From positions 115,702-179,701 of the forward strand of contig NZ_JAFB01000009.1 in NCBI RefSeq assembly GCF_000519205.1: a stretch of 64,000 bases of DNA, written 5' to 3'. Positions 24,201 to 28,285 of the stretch are shown here, one piece after another. The position numbers and the translations under genes are program-made. Positions within the stretch are counted from its first letter, which is position 1. Every line of letters begins with the position of its first letter. This DNA is from Amycolatopsis taiwanensis DSM 45107. GTDB taxonomy: Bacteria; Actinomycetota; Actinomycetes; Mycobacteriales; Pseudonocardiaceae. The notes below the pieces were generated by a model that saw only the letters and a program-made list of their open reading frames with translations, was not told the origin of the DNA and did not search any database.

Positions 24201-27200
24201 GCCGACGAGTCCGGCCTGCTCGCGATGATCGAGCTGGGCCAGGCGGTCGGCCAGTTGCTGGCGGCCGTCGAGGACCGTGCCGAGGAACTGGCCGAACGGG
24301 CACCGGATCTCGCGGATCGGCATGAGCGGCCGTCCGATCCGGGCTTCGCCGGTGTGCGGACCGCGTTGGCCGCGCGCTACCGACTCCTGGAGGCCGCGCT
24401 GGTGGAGCTTCGGTCCGCGCGGCACGCGCTGGCCCAAGGCTCGTTCGACGAGCTGACCGGCTGGGCCGCGGAAATCGAGGAGGGCGAGCCGTCGCAGCTG
24501 CCGGAAACCCTGCCCGCCGGCGTGACCGGGCTGTGGGAGGCGTTCGACCACGCCGCGGCGGGGCTGGCGCCGGTGATCGAACAGCTCGCGGACACCCACG
24601 CCGAGTACCCGATACTGGCCGCGCCCGGCGAGACCATCGATCCGACGGCCGACTCCGAACGCCTGCTCCGTGCCACGATCGAACGGGGTCCCCTGCGCGC
24701 GCCACACGAGTACGGCGAGCGCGACGTGGCGGCGGTGGGGCATGCGCTCGACCTCGCGGCCCGGCAGTTCCGGCTGGTGTCGGAGCTTCAGCAGCTCGGC
24801 TATCCGGGCCGCCGCGCGGCGGACTTCGCGCACCTGGTGGGCGACGAGATCGCGCACCCGCGTGCCCGCGTGCTGGCGGGCGAGCTGGCCGAGGTCGAGC
24901 GGCGGCTTGTCCATCTGCTCAACGGCGACCCCGATGCACCGCGCGTGGACCACGGGCTCGGCCTGAGCGAGGTGGTCGACGGCAGCGCTACCCGGATGCG
25001 CCGGCTCCGGGAGATCGTGCTCGCGCATGAGCGGTTCCTGGACCGGCCCGGCAAGCTGGCCGCGCTGGACCTGATCGCCGAGCTGAGACAGCGCGCGGAA
25101 CACCCCCTGCCGGGGATCGCGAACGCGCTGTTCCTGTTGAATACCAAGGACTTCGCCGGCCCGTCGGTCGTCGACTTCGATGGGCATCCGGTCACCTCGG
25201 TCACCGTCGAGCAGTCGAACGAGGCGCCGATCCGCCAATTCGATTTCCGGGTCGAGGAGGTCGACTGGGGCGACCCGATGGCCTCGCTGGAGCCCGAACT
25301 GCGGAACGTGCTGCGCATCAGCTGGCAGGTCAGGGAGTCCAAGTCCACCCTGCCGACGCTGAATCCGGGCGCCACCATCCAGCTCGTGACGACCGACGAC
25401 CCGGACGCTCCGGCGGCCCGGCGCGCCGACTGGTTGCCGCACGGGTGGACGTCCGGCAGCCAGTTGGTCGTCGTGGTGCGGCGGAACGCCGGGGTCGAGG
25501 AACTGGAGCCGGCGCTGGCGGAGATTGTGCGCGGGCTCGTCGCCGAGGTCCGCACGACGATTCCACCGCTGCACACCTTCCGCCGCGTGACCAAGCTGGG
25601 CGCGGGCTTGGACGTGACGGGCTTCTCGCTCGGGACCGCCGCGACGGTGCTGCTCGGACTCGCCTCGTGGGGCGCGTCCGTGCCGATGGCAGTGGGCAAG
25701 GCCCTCACCACGATCTGGTCGTTCCTCGCCAACCCGACGGTCACGCAGCGCTTCCTTGCCAAGATGTCCCAGGCCATCGACATGAAGGCCAGACAGCACA
25801 CCGCGCTGCGTGGTGCGTTTGGGCCAAGCGAGGAATCGTTGACCCGGCAGGCCGGCGAGACCGTCGAGGCGCTGGCGCCGGTGGCCGGGCGGCTCGGCGT
25901 CGCCGTCGGAGAGGCACCGGTCTGGGAGGCGCTGGACCGGCTCGACGACACGCAACTGGCCGCGTACGCGGATCGGGTGCCGAAGCTCGCCGCGCGGTTG
26001 GCGGACAAGCTGCGGGAGCTGTCGGAGGCTTTGCGGTCCTTCGGCGACGAGCAGTTCGACGAGAAGAACAAGGAGCGGGTGAACCTTTTCGACGAGCTGG
26101 CCCACGCGGAATTCATCGGGTACCTGCCGCGAAACCTGAAGCTGCTCAAGGTGATCCGGGACCTGCGTGGCATCCGCTGGGGGCCGCCCGGCAAGGCCGC
26201 GCAGGACGCGACGGAGCATGAGGAGGTCCACGACTTTGGCACGCTGACCGTCGAACTGGGCACCGGGGAGACCGTCACCATCCCGGTTTTGCTCGGCGTG
26301 TACCCCACGTCGTACTCGGTCTTCGTCGGTGGCGATGTGCCGAACCTGGAGCTGCGGTTCTGGCTGGGCATCTCGCCGAACCTGCACAAGCGTGACGACG
26401 CCGCGATCGAGGACGCACTGGCGGTGCAGATGGTCGACCTGTTGCTGTTCGGGTCAAGCATGTGGGCGCAGCCGGACCTGAGCGACGACGCCAAGACGTC
26501 GTTCGGCGGGCTGGCGTTCGAGCTCGGCGCGGCCCTCACCTTCGCCGTCTCCACCGGACGATGGGACGCCGTCGTCGCGCTCGCGCTCGGAAGCACCGGC
26601 GCGAGGGCGGGTAACCTGCGGGCCCACCGAGCCAACTTCCGCTATGTCACGCTGCACGATACGGTCAAGTGGGGCCTGGTCCGGCGGCGACTCGGCTTCC
26701 GGATGCTGGTCAGTTTGACCGCCATCCGCGCGTTGGGTAACCGGGTACTGCGCATGCAGACCTCGGCCATCGAGGTCGCCGGGCGCCTCCTGGAGCGGGC
26801 CGGTGTCCGCGAGCCGGTCGCCGTGCCCGAGGACCCCGCCGCACTGCTGGATATGGTGGCCGACGCGCTGCTGACGCATGCGAACGCCAGGCCGGATGTG
26901 CGCGAGGCGAACCTCGAACAGGGCACGCACGGGCCGGTACTGGCGATCACCACAGCGGAGGTGGGCCGGTTCCGGCAGGCGCCGCCGCGCGAGGTCCGGA
27001 TCCAGCTCGGGGTGAGCCGGGAACTGCTGGGGCCCATCCCGATGACCTCGGACGGCCCGGTGCGCCCCGGGAGCTCTCGCACTCCCCGCATGTTCACCAT
27101 GCAGCTGCCGGACCCGGAGACTTTGAAGGAGACCGGGACGTCGGTCGACGAGCTGATCGAGCTCGCCGTCGACGACTACGACACCGTGCAGGATCTCGCG

Positions 27201-28217
27201 GCCACGCACCATCCGCGGCCCTCCCTCCAGTTTGCCGCCGCCGAGGCCATCCGCGCGGCGGGTGGCGACATCCCGAACGCGCTCGCCAGCGCACAATCGG
27301 GGGACAGCTACAACGTGAGCAAGGACCTCGCCGGGGTCGCCACCGGGGCCGGGGACGGCGCGATGGCCATCCATCGCGAGCGGGCGGGACTGGCGAAGTG
27401 GGCCACCCAGATCCAAAAAGGACTGGATCCGACCTCGGCCACGCCCAGATCGCTGGACGTGTCGATGCGCATGCTGGCTCTCCGGGTGCACCGGCTGGAG
27501 CTGCTGCGCTGGGAGCGGGCGGGCCGCCACGGCCCCCCGCCGACGCACCCGGACCAACTGCTCAACGACTTCGAGCGCATGCGTTCCGACGGTGAACTCC
27601 TCAAGCGCATCCCCTACCTGGCCAAAGTGACGCGTGTCGACCGCGGCGGCTATCTCTTCTATATCGACCGGGTCGTCGACGCGGGTCCTGCGGAGATGAA
27701 GGCAAAGCTGCGGGGTACGCACCGCCAGCAGGTTCTGGTGCGGATCGTGCCCAGCCTGAGCGGGACGCCACCGGTGATGGTGGCCAACGCGACGGACTCG
27801 AGGTACCTCGTCGCCGGCGACGACATCGAGGCACTGCTGCCCAAACTGGTCACCATGGTGGCCAGGGAGCATCACGGGGAGGACGGCGTGCCGGGCCCGC
27901 TGGGCTTTCTCTGGCCGGAGCTGGGCTCGGCCAACCTGGGCCAGCTGCTCCGGCGGTATGCCATCGAGACCGTCGGGCCGCATCCGGACCCGGTAGCTCT
28001 CGGCGCCGCGACGGTGGCCGGCGTCATGTCCGCGGCGGTCAAGACCAGGGTGGGTACGTGGGAGGCCCGCGGGGTGGGACTGTCCAGCTCCACGTTCGAG
28101 GCTCGGTACCTCTACGGCGCCGAGTCGCCCTCGGCGGACCGCGACCAGCTGCACATGTACCTGACGAGGATCGCCGCGCGCCGCCTGGCCGAGCTGGCGG
28201 CGGACCTGGCCGAGTGA
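3..28217 (+). CDS. Giant modular protein with several metallopeptidase motifs (5' end outside window)
   Basis: The frame is open from base 3 and the first 210 bases read as a Pro/Ala/Thr-rich linker, so the true start lies upstream; the first in-window start codon, GTG 213, is internal and is residue 1 in the numbering used here. More than 9,400 codons are present, ending at TGA 28215. Visible modules in order: N-terminal repeats with RGxxxxY-type segments (about residues 100-1450); HEAAH at 2110-2114; five DPRHP-type modules; an internal hydrophobic segment near 2835; a metzincin-like HEIGHALNLTH at 3122-3132 with a possible Met-turn (SFMNYGYRY); three GWAVGDP-type repeats (about 4628-4910); an ELERQ helix (5096-5168); HELRH at 5567-5571; four papain-like modules (5850-7370); and a helical C-terminus with two hydrophobic stretches. 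Size and mosaic architecture resemble polymorphic-toxin or secreted giant proteins of actinobacteria. No family is assigned with certainty and the role is unknown. Confidence 0.93.
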   Translation, partial: PAEGDTAAPATPTADPAPAEAATPATPTEAAPAETVAPTGTASATPPGSTPVQTTAAGGLSPLALANVSPVDQRLPHLAEFAAAINARKGDDTPAITTAELNAKLTAVLPRLLDGHGVTLVHGEAELAMGYRVDDAAPMPTPVRLDRRGSMVMGMPMLGSIVSRLRESAWKGGGFLGLAGFRSGGDAQWSFGETRRFTNSLMSRLGSATEHRGTFEAYALTVTPWFEGAGSCTEAGSPSSLAVWVNAAYQQPIGETVTFADAHRDEAELLRAGRLVPTGDAAELTGLLAGNLPAEERRQLLVHLDSEERTREALAPGGFQAQLMDGEGNVSHRVIVRTRIEWDTAKPAHAAASGLYRGHGGMHTRSSGGSLQVTRSLRGGLSFGFWATAFLNWYRERAMATGGHHFHGHVEFPEFFDTRPMHTYQATVVTEVELHTTGNALVAAAERIGTGHVELAVEDAAANGLPVGRDELVYDKRGEIVTRTVREPNVDERGVAQPGTTQRRMPVVRRGFTPPDPRATPLRPRETGLGPIDELTRLTGLDAVHHVVFDQLPAAEHQELESILDNLDPGNAQMWLTEALQDGHRVPTSGGGEVEVRAEWDTDHAELLGHLDHTHAVTISAAVTGVATDLQYERIRARMATLAKFFGWTRNNTFSTGETRQWEQYAGTRTEYRGPADKLRIPLKWTVTVRDPGGRATTREVDGQFAELIVPRERAIDGPVIATPDGVPLELLTDMASMGHADIRGLAAAAGRALGTESPETPLSQISTGDIRAHITELLTDGLPVSAGEGPRVVLTGEAIGLQTAALVERVMTGPFALTQAGQESMARRSRSGTTGTQVTGEGATGGVTSGGRTVFDQGRPGGIEELGASLPGPALRLKADVEVTAGDERVPVSYEWLVPAPLILEYYANGMDVVVRAVPGEIIDELLNRWAAGELKLDRRVAAGAVLRRRAGQALVERALARYPDADRHAPDPAAELRRVYTETDHEAELARQYQPPVYTNSSPTGSRLGAGRVVGWRPDHGEGVTQYRRAIRVLQRLLPNGLDIPGVQKHLSAVLAPGAALGNTQRAAMTPGGTTLYSGVIRHDGRWMRLHGRYELVPIGEPVPELLEAADASMVGSREWPHSSVARIHTRSMNAGAVGHLFGAEAELTGSASWVRGLESETLWMREQGVLDTNGAVRYRQRHEARFTWMLEPARTWPMARVRAAVENAEPRTKTEDSTGTLYLRYPVHKAAPLPHGPYDRLNHRRLAALPEWLTTTPVEAEAEKILAAAEEAATALVSPAKARRVGRTLRELFTPGQLISKWHDLAHGEEYEIARLPTAPEERMSLTVRMHDVEVDIVQWYGPGEYGPYRAERYERTTTAEWEFQDGGEGGLAPEGELPLGHGLSVGGDGGVRRRGEEGTGMSVRTGVRHNLGLDLVGPQALVRLRPRFEVIAETDGARAVAGVEPGDVFVEIPEHEAIRLQREMTQLTAWRLTDEKPGLGEAVARRLAERRRVAEENVLNLDAALRVATGLPGHDPRYPARALAAVTRRLRPQVTEPGALLIVTSDETESLAVHHERLAPRIVATVRSTSDLPAEAATAFTEAAEELGRTAALLRAARRELLAAQDAYLAAGEDTKPDAAEELVTRRRRFAADRRNWIAAIDTARAVLGELPPRLAPYRHELVPAGLTLDPVELARDLAAELSPTEHAAVEIELSVTENDGTIARYRITGDGQVWPEARPWPREELTGAQLRAAEDKRLDLAALRLRARETGRPLERLVIEGRNEAAIRAAWDGRWVDDALADPRSGARVPAWRRGRFADEAGFRRALLQVMPLHVETLLAHNANQFRRGERELDLRELYRLSGEDGFVVAVAANLTRGGEDALHTIDGIAAVFGYEPGEVDRFGEALSRAGVPVVWDRGGHLVDLREDGWAALVGLATELALRHDLYEGWQRRQILEVDPRWFGDGYWLRPAYEDPLATPEAPESAELDRATRIVLERYYHGVPLGQSGDVVDGEYRELVRSALHRHGVPYAAWLASSLPGAAPTERLAGTDFATETGIPDGTFGRAKPSRVTEPDVVALAKLPVGREITSLADDAFAIEEVALAVSGLLTRVVDGVTAEQAEKTVRDLVRSMFELSPDTIGVPSWTPLGRAAADPRVRAVLDTESGRMGMRLTRSDVDGVRPAIVADAVGAALHEAAHLLQGPPTGLPPEQVVAREVAGHEVERLFYRLLPEDMLPAELVAVLDWDRTMVEAVVAFAEHPEDSEYVRALTNLPDGSGALQYSRGGDPDRTRHGIRKADLEPLSKEDARILWQHGIPVAPGGVVDLEMLARTKPGTFTSAWARMAFETDRSQFTNSLLRDYGDTEKHGDLAEWLLREYVWVYTADRSGMFLVNPRVVELVTKYVDPDDPRHPQNPNLLVHRPRLPRAWHRWTGGEDGAFFAGLDETVDARPDGMVLPGVFHALEAIALTRMDLLLGLLPEDGPTRFKTYQVYLHDTDESRPGQVLPAGRFDLLQVTADLPKRDAEGTPRWMRLVEKAVAGMAGGYGHAAKETGPQAAARMLTRLSGLPTTVRAIDATRAEAQLREVLSQLGMDHLMLADVTGDGTYVAAIPVFSDGEQKLSVPELARRGERSVLSLPEFAGRLAEGAHLVHTTDEHRGDGGGGGDDDGPPSPPPPDGGGREVPIDPMALNPIASPSRQREQFDLVAAFDHTSPDGRYRDSGPAPIEDGLAERYQEYLARPHITTVRLTVDEQQRDLRSLRLLDQPEQQLRGTQAVDEARGRHTGLIERILTEVNETSPDRPYARHGVSRVEVLPPRDGDPDHLTRTVVLFRSGAMAELEILPDVAGHGWHAQVNLPREILVGADGHGRSEPIRLRIDVARTPADDKRGMPVLRDRIFEALDGINRRYSWVGSGTGATRRAVLAAGLAGALVAAEPIRPFLPVLSGPARPEGGLAGGTYRLSSSTSDTATVLRVDVAGERAVGAVGGTITTKSGAELTWFAKVEWDGRNSYQGHIGKVSGDSSLLPGLRDTFRTGVRVEADGRGGAKVTFSPSGMPDLVQEYHYAQDHFHAFTYEVIRTEHMYVPEWFTLAKRPGERLTIESVYAEHGVGMTKVADNTIPYVPARDDSGGTGWDVAELNDLMAMDSVFHGKGKGHISVLYLSHAGRLPEDGLMMAGIMFDSHDSEQRQGVAVFTNHLGNEAAGIATIHEIGHALNLTHSFEKHNGTPWLDSPDSVRTLSFMNYGYRYQAATGRDYHADFEGRFSKSETTFLKFADRKAITPGYDAFGVNHAMETAVSGLALTLHAVGGSLRFDALEPVTVEVRLTNTSDAPIEVDRAVLEDEHLAVTVAGEDAPARPWRPYTRDCYLPSPVTLAPGESLSRSILVSASVNGWHLADPGDYRISAMLPVNGGVAMTGEPLAVRVGPAPTPGRDLLTARLGRVLAAGGTRDEASVAVLRAVVDRLPHGHGLRVRAAAALAYGLTVPGRAERDGRIVVTTSQPDEAEPFLAAAYHDVAAAARTFGPERLVHDVQRIAGGLADAGAGGRASELLAHVAAGLGGLGVAAALVHTLRTAATRIAPAAAPTGPDLTRVSPEDAKILRRGIPVDGDFSGFAVDRPVRIESTWDGTDDPDSRRRALDEDRSAAAGRLTERDPERAEALLRTHVFVYGPYRDSMLLVRPELVELVGEHLDRANPRHPENPNLLVHRPSLPSLRERWVAGDGGPFFVDFGEPAGLRPEGVLLARVFHTAEALLWTRPDLVRELAEDEPTRFGDYRVRLASTVDAGNGVSEPGGRFSLMVTGDLPRHDGDGAPRWLRRLDKAVAGLNGPDGYRDTGRWPVGDADDAHEAAHLLTRLSGLTVRSIVLDSRDPAGLDDILRPLATAKPKRPVLARLAGEDEPFAAVIPYLDGDELRVRVPELDRRNQHSDLSVEQLAGHLNDRPELVYAIVDGDAALSLRPPRTDRVLPVHPQDLSPVAPFRGAEYGVVAAFNPSSRDGGYDPRPDPSGPLMGRILHTERLRFKSSAPTGSADEAATREAVDRWLSLPGNGIARVGDLWAVTLPGGRAVRFRVLIKASAEPPAVHLLAPGQDATAEIELRPLAANAHLGLEVATALEEAVRTRLPGLPFAEVKPGPADFTELDLRLFAPRAPREAGLLTANGGRIPRTREGVVDLTDFRLPGTQPFPVETWWAEPSGSAATKKLFRDRDFALEPGDVPPNAELVYTPDKTAMVLVRTALVDLIGPKVGIHDPRHPRNPHRLVHRPEALPGGPYEWEPATDEALFPGDVVEFGEDAEPTGLASEAFFDVAQALALGMPDNLDLLAVRDPSEFTPTGEHLLTIWRRQEPGAGPVRTEIALSGELPRIEGADRTPRWMRLLEVAVADLLREEMTGADLAEVLTALSGDNFVATRFDPAGARIRELLEWHAAQFTPLLARLGSDPDRFVAVIPDVTENQSGGWWVPAFGSAGRLSQDELLAALHDGELVHENVFDDGDDDDNGGGDDDTPPPPPPPPGGQDAEPITFRNETVARPAKEFGLAAMYDPDSPDGGYRGGKPTAGPITWPPGTEVFHHPEMGFVVTVGADVPSRARAVAAMLVAGMRKLVGKNRPAPAVSVVPADPATGPDARFLEKLTLHLTAELAFERGDPDLELKPLETRLRALVHRAVRRETGSDHDEVTGYDVVARQVLQFPAGTFTAQTRHVLQALEESDSETTVAVVNGWAVGDPGLLIVVRDNASGELASLRVLTPIAARARRGIRIDGRVPEEIEAASRAPKGIDDLLSYEPVAARLLRTVRRVVEPAIGASDLSWTDDPEGVPGYQVSAGYAVKIPSSGFITGARRLLRALSDSEAVNLAAVVDGWAVGDPALLVVVRDTASDQLVSLRVTTTNAARVRRRYAGQRIPDEAFQRLWRPTGEDLERLLSPYELVLAVAELTGVVVVPDETSLPPGFLVRLPQDGFAERVRTVLTGLEKRGFRARTVVDGWTFGYPGVLVRMHSERKMLWFRFVTGSSGATAAAPAGVAGLVRDLAPESQPARPGVSYRLPGPGGRFSGTMAAGWVARWPELIAAVAAELPALVPEVVRVQVGSIGSDARTRIVFVRFASGAIARVDFEIDRHAAFLATAALVDFPDLVATPEGIRPAPDVATHVRLNAKLVFAEGLDERLALRELVVQATSLASEWFRPVILSELELERQRELERQLEIERERELERQRLERQRELERQLEIERQWELKRQRKLERQLEIERQRELKRQRKLERRRGGELPDALRRKAAGTSSVDEGDGGPPGISLHYHRNIGFVIAVGHEARPSSLRPSAQWFADRVLQLNGSNSDEDVIVVLSALNRHDGVRFAERFGLAVASQFDLVLNDPDAGTAGRKIYGWAQNGPRVSAVALLEQDRPRGITLHFHREVGLIVVIDDKTSGSPKEAAEWVAAQIWKRSPQGLSWPVSVTVPALGEPANPSFRQSFGEALSNELGIELAEPWPSETAEDIDLPIDPRQVTPGDQHLLEALADAFGVVVDDRYGIRDIRTPDGDRLPPDVEALLIEEARRVGLPVEYGPGPTAPSDVRSQEGVRANASRKLDSPVPSLPRDPAIVRWVAELAGLDTSGVELEIVSDAQVRFNRLLDDKQAAAATPVGGRRRILLGPRAFADRTTLERVLKHELRHVAQLDDGVVPGPDTMARLEEDAHAAEAGTEGPSLDEVSRTGVSLEKFLFHREDGAHSDGADPVQTMNDVAEALRMVARTRGLRFRHDVVEPTRFLVGSMEIFAFLREGELHGFVHKRYRRLDRHQINIFIPEGIALDELALALPTELDRIFRAVNLKLPHGRGIDPVTAEALLRLEVAARRRRWAASRPQLGEPSLDPFAEATAAARAAVGDGAWEKIVARHSSPTVRALLAAPAYQAHIDARAALPRELTPEEWEHLPDGVRDSVNVVTDPLRPAKTERAKPVAGLFPPTSASRVHGVRGGHREPFTGHDSILLDAVSTADTEMFLDRLPLFNGAWAWSDPTRLLNGVEAAMVIHDAWTGVTVASAAAPTFDGFADGDVDKPIWHEPDWAGRIEDRGGRFQRVQSGASIRDALAAMSWRALAYVVVPDGEHAPHVLVVLAENARVRAVVDAATGQKLTDIPDGAVDAIVFKGNGTAVPLAGRPLSGISSRPPTEDYLALLAPADQERWHAHAAEIFEAEVLDLPVHLPPDLISFYLELTDRRARLELRALTLALHGDEAPLRRAIERLRSLAEWQGISTERLLAQRWDTGLGTVDLAHHPSDARPARHELPAGARRSAFQSSPREVLARIAELPEHERADLVRAHPGYWAILNGTVNPVDTSGHVGVPYEQPGGVVPGNRDEQQTLEGVLKLPDGSYPTTPAPSRWHLPVMRKKNIELGERFLAARSIYQLGEPRLPVEATIDGFLGKKMRPLRAELGLWGRVEQDTGARLQTVTSGEDVETAHEAIEEALRGAGHGAMAVVLARSDEDPEGRHNGYVAVNHHGDIQRLDEAVDEQIEAMNALAAGLIAAPALGAANGHFPAGTHTVEALIVKLDGDPVVLPDRPLSDLSTLPPTAAYARAEYTARLVRLVQEAARRTAAELSEPDGLPPDLAERYRGFTNPKARRQFHAWYERTGKNVALLRRGLDTFAAYTADRLGIAVDEVSAEQVEAALARAWDEQLGALVPDDLAEDAVFADEFRSQAWPGEPHPALAPGRIAEAHLRELARHVPVLAELIRKYGVPGLPGGFVDVSALAPADVPVHPAVLDFIDHYLSRDDPRHPASPYRRVSPLDFDPVEHQPDGTVTYEQLRIAGELSEVDVFADGEPDTARRYLVELSEVEPRGHGFVPARRVRFVVDRDELSAAGPELPPWLQALVVAQARLGFTQPAGPRRVAELLAQVSGRPTMVGAGLPEDHPVRAVNSDEVYFSSNPAFFDGTFAPGHLRVQVGLVAELELTDVEATLRLHERWLAVKESTTRDPEDMPGNGRFQRVTATAAEAGRGYRLVEEALRRTRDRGYAYVLAHLGDGTRSMTSISARGGADLTYLDAAHGRHGDRPFEHEAEVVALDVIVFDDGKAVPIDDVPLSEVSFRPPTAAYLKAIPQAQFAAWTELAREIRRAEAVTGGALPPAEFPVAVAELYNRLDEDPLARRGLRALGAAIGADRPDEFDRVVGALDQNRVAEYLRDLWTSTLGTLDPAMLPAADTPTLYEMPEGTSAAEIEQRNKAHLAHVSRFIEALSTQEQKNLAEARPELWALLHSWYGTGESFTEPSAPYLRRRGLRPVPNALDERFRAKFKKDGDGQFPLHPDPAKWVKDFWTPGAGGPEVGLKARLTFRYRNPRLPAPDTIEGYDGVEPHGAELGGLGRVEQVTGERFRRWGDWDGAYRRIVTALRDAGGGAMAHIVHHSGKDVIGYVVAFNHGGDITFLAKEGVRTWRGEITTASPFDFPETEISFLVESVDGSPVRLSSRLSELSSVPPTAPYLPAVPDERLFTCLRLGAAALVGALPEPRGLTPESAEIHRGLSDRRALGQFAVWFELAGRDAGLFQRALDTFAGRHPDVQSGLIEDWETGLGTMLPRVAEDARVSPGELPAVLAQPVRGGLKFEDEALARFAEHSPVVAEYLRRHGVARDEHGVLDLTALRPAASGEPIPVNSPWPAPGTPEPARVKLEADQRAARQRFERERPEAVGLLATHEFYYTPDRTAMILVDRALVDLIETKFWPSDRHHPASPYRVVHIPSLDGALASVVTIRAGQVLRGLREKRLPAEEVRRFSETEYMAHQYGVAADGDGYRPTERKAFSVTGAIPGPNEMASAIVHAKVLELGQPGAGTPDLAMIVTAISGRPATRTPVTGSEPDSRFLDLLCRHAEAGLPVWVDSGIDYRGVTTVLPRLDGEGWLRFRFLNDLVPDRLRLDDVHSGPRVRDELVRDGRRHDELASDEFLFWLRLEAATLVHIVLPDDENPDSGGGMPRPMPPGPRPRGPVLDPRALEGRIDEPGIDPVAPVTHRKGRRPDVEGGMTAHRFPPGGGGRELPGAQPPARHAQSPVPEAPTTARAQPAIQARQVPETPRPEFAEDRQALRDATELRRLVLALRDGIEELFQAVRTPPADESGLLAMIELGQAVGQLLAAVEDRAEELAERAPDLADRHERPSDPGFAGVRTALAARYRLLEAALVELRSARHALAQGSFDELTGWAAEIEEGEPSQLPETLPAGVTGLWEAFDHAAAGLAPVIEQLADTHAEYPILAAPGETIDPTADSERLLRATIERGPLRAPHEYGERDVAAVGHALDLAARQFRLVSELQQLGYPGRRAADFAHLVGDEIAHPRARVLAGELAEVERRLVHLLNGDPDAPRVDHGLGLSEVVDGSATRMRRLREIVLAHERFLDRPGKLAALDLIAELRQRAEHPLPGIANALFLLNTKDFAGPSVVDFDGHPVTSVTVEQSNEAPIRQFDFRVEEVDWGDPMASLEPELRNVLRISWQVRESKSTLPTLNPGATIQLVTTDDPDAPAARRADWLPHGWTSGSQLVVVVRRNAGVEELEPALAEIVRGLVAEVRTTIPPLHTFRRVTKLGAGLDVTGFSLGTAATVLLGLASWGASVPMAVGKALTTIWSFLANPTVTQRFLAKMSQAIDMKARQHTALRGAFGPSEESLTRQAGETVEALAPVAGRLGVAVGEAPVWEALDRLDDTQLAAYADRVPKLAARLADKLRELSEALRSFGDEQFDEKNKERVNLFDELAHAEFIGYLPRNLKLLKVIRDLRGIRWGPPGKAAQDATEHEEVHDFGTLTVELGTGETVTIPVLLGVYPTSYSVFVGGDVPNLELRFWLGISPNLHKRDDAAIEDALAVQMVDLLLFGSSMWAQPDLSDDAKTSFGGLAFELGAALTFAVSTGRWDAVVALALGSTGARAGNLRAHRANFRYVTLHDTVKWGLVRRRLGFRMLVSLTAIRALGNRVLRMQTSAIEVAGRLLERAGVREPVAVPEDPAALLDMVADALLTHANARPDVREANLEQGTHGPVLAITTAEVGRFRQAPPREVRIQLGVSRELLGPIPMTSDGPVRPGSSRTPRMFTMQLPDPETLKETGTSVDELIELAVDDYDTVQDLAATHHPRPSLQFAAAEAIRAAGGDIPNALASAQSGDSYNVSKDLAGVATGAGDGAMAIHRERAGLAKWATQIQKGLDPTSATPRSLDVSMRMLALRVHRLELLRWERAGRHGPPPTHPDQLLNDFERMRSDGELLKRIPYLAKVTRVDRGGYLFYIDRVVDAGPAEMKAKLRGTHRQQVLVRIVPSLSGTPPVMVANATDSRYLVAGDDIEALLPKLVTMVAREHHGEDGVPGPLGFLWPELGSANLGQLLRRYAIETVGPHPDPVALGAATVAGVMSAAVKTRVGTWEARGVGLSSSTFEARYLYGAESPSADRDQLHMYLTRIAARRLAELAADLAE
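6540..6554 (+). other. HEAAH zinc-binding motif in the giant protein
   Basis: Codons 6540-6554 encode H-E-A-A-H (residues 2110-2114), preceded by a small hydrophobic run (ADAVGAAL), as in zincin active-site helices. A possible downstream ligand is the H of GHEVERLF. It is the first of three HExxH motifs in this polypeptide. No third ligand can be assigned from sequence alone. Confidence 0.6.
7921..8000 (+). other. Gly/Asp- and Pro-rich linker 1
   Basis: This encodes a Gly/Asp run followed by SPPPPDGGG, separating DPRHP module 1 from the next segment. A very similar linker follows module 3 (13411-13497). The repeated module-linker pair suggests duplication of a whole cassette. Confidence 0.6.
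8700..8763 (+). other. Internal twin-Arg-like hydrophobic segment before the metzincin domain
   Basis: It encodes GATRRAVLAAGLAGALVAAE, which has the look of a Tat signal h-region with an RR pair but lies about 2,830 residues inside the protein, just upstream of the metzincin-like domain. It could be a membrane-insertion or processing segment, or a fossil of a once separate secreted peptidase that was fused into this gene. The last is an inference. Confidence 0.45.
9060..9770 (+). other. Metzincin-like peptidase domain of the giant protein
   Basis: Codons 9576-9608 encode HEIGHALNLTH (H3122, E3123, H3126, H3132), the HExxHxxxxxH zinc signature of metzincins, with N in place of the usual glycine. 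About 30 residues later SFMNYGYRY is a plausible Met-turn. The preceding VAVFTNHLGNEAAGIATI fits the strand and helix that lead into such an active site. The reaction would be peptide-bond hydrolysis outside the cytoplasm; substrates are unknown. Confidence 0.7.
13411..13497 (+). other. Asp/Gly-rich and polyproline linker 2
   Basis: It encodes an acidic DDGDDDDNGGGDDD stretch followed by eight prolines and GG, the counterpart of the linker at 7921-8000. It closes DPRHP module 3. Confidence 0.6.
14034..14960 (+). repeat. Three GWAVGDP-type repeats in the giant protein
   Basis: Three successive copies share V[ND]GW[AT][VF]G[DY]P followed by a hydrophobic strand and, in the first two, VRDxASxxLxSLRV (cores near 14095, 14508 and 14878). 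Copies 1 and 2 are closest; copy 3 is diverged. Internal duplication of a domain of about 130 residues is the simplest reading. Fold and role were not recognised. Confidence 0.65.
15497..15715 (+). repeat. ELERQ charged-helix repeat encoded by a DNA minisatellite
   Basis: About 70 residues are built from ELERQR, QLEIER and ELKRQRKLER units, an almost purely Glu/Arg/Leu/Gln sequence expected to form a long single helix or coiled coil. At DNA level it is a run of near-identical 12-18 bp units such as gagcggcaacgggaactc. It is richer in CAA and GAA codons than the flanks, so it was probably expanded by slippage. It separates the GWAVGDP region from the HELRH region. Confidence 0.85.
16690..17070 (+). 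other. HELRH metallopeptidase-like segment
   Basis: Codons 16911-16925 encode HELRH (residues 5567-5571) in the context LKHELRHVAQLDDG, similar to DUF4157-type zincins whose motif reads HELxHVxQ. The upstream segment VGGRRRILLGPRAF and the downstream acidic helix EEDAHAAEAG also fit that family. It is probably a distinct peptidase-like domain from the other two HExxH motifs. Confidence 0.6.
17760..22330 (+). repeat. Four papain-like (Tox-PL-like) modules, apparently lacking the catalytic Cys
   Basis: Copies lie at about 17760-18430, 19000-19630, 20650-21180 and 21770-22330. Each has G[RE][FV][QE]xV followed by a helix, an Ala/Gly-rich strand (for example GHGAMAVVLARS), a strand with His or Asn that would match the GHxxNVV element, an Asp region, then VPLxxRPLSxxSxxPPTxxYL. 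The order matches papain-fold toxin domains, but I see no Cys where NCxxC would stand, so they may be inactive scaffolds or inhibitors. Each is followed by a helical segment of 100-200 residues. Confidence 0.5.
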
Positions 28218-28285
28218 CCGCCCGCATGGGGTCACTCCAGCCGTGCGGGACACCGGTGTCGTGGTGATATCAGACCACAGAGCCG

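Noticed and set aside
28249-28260. The palindrome GACACCGGTGTC after the giant gene
   Set aside because: It is symmetric but short, without a loop suited to a terminator or a second copy near a promoter; not enough to call a site.
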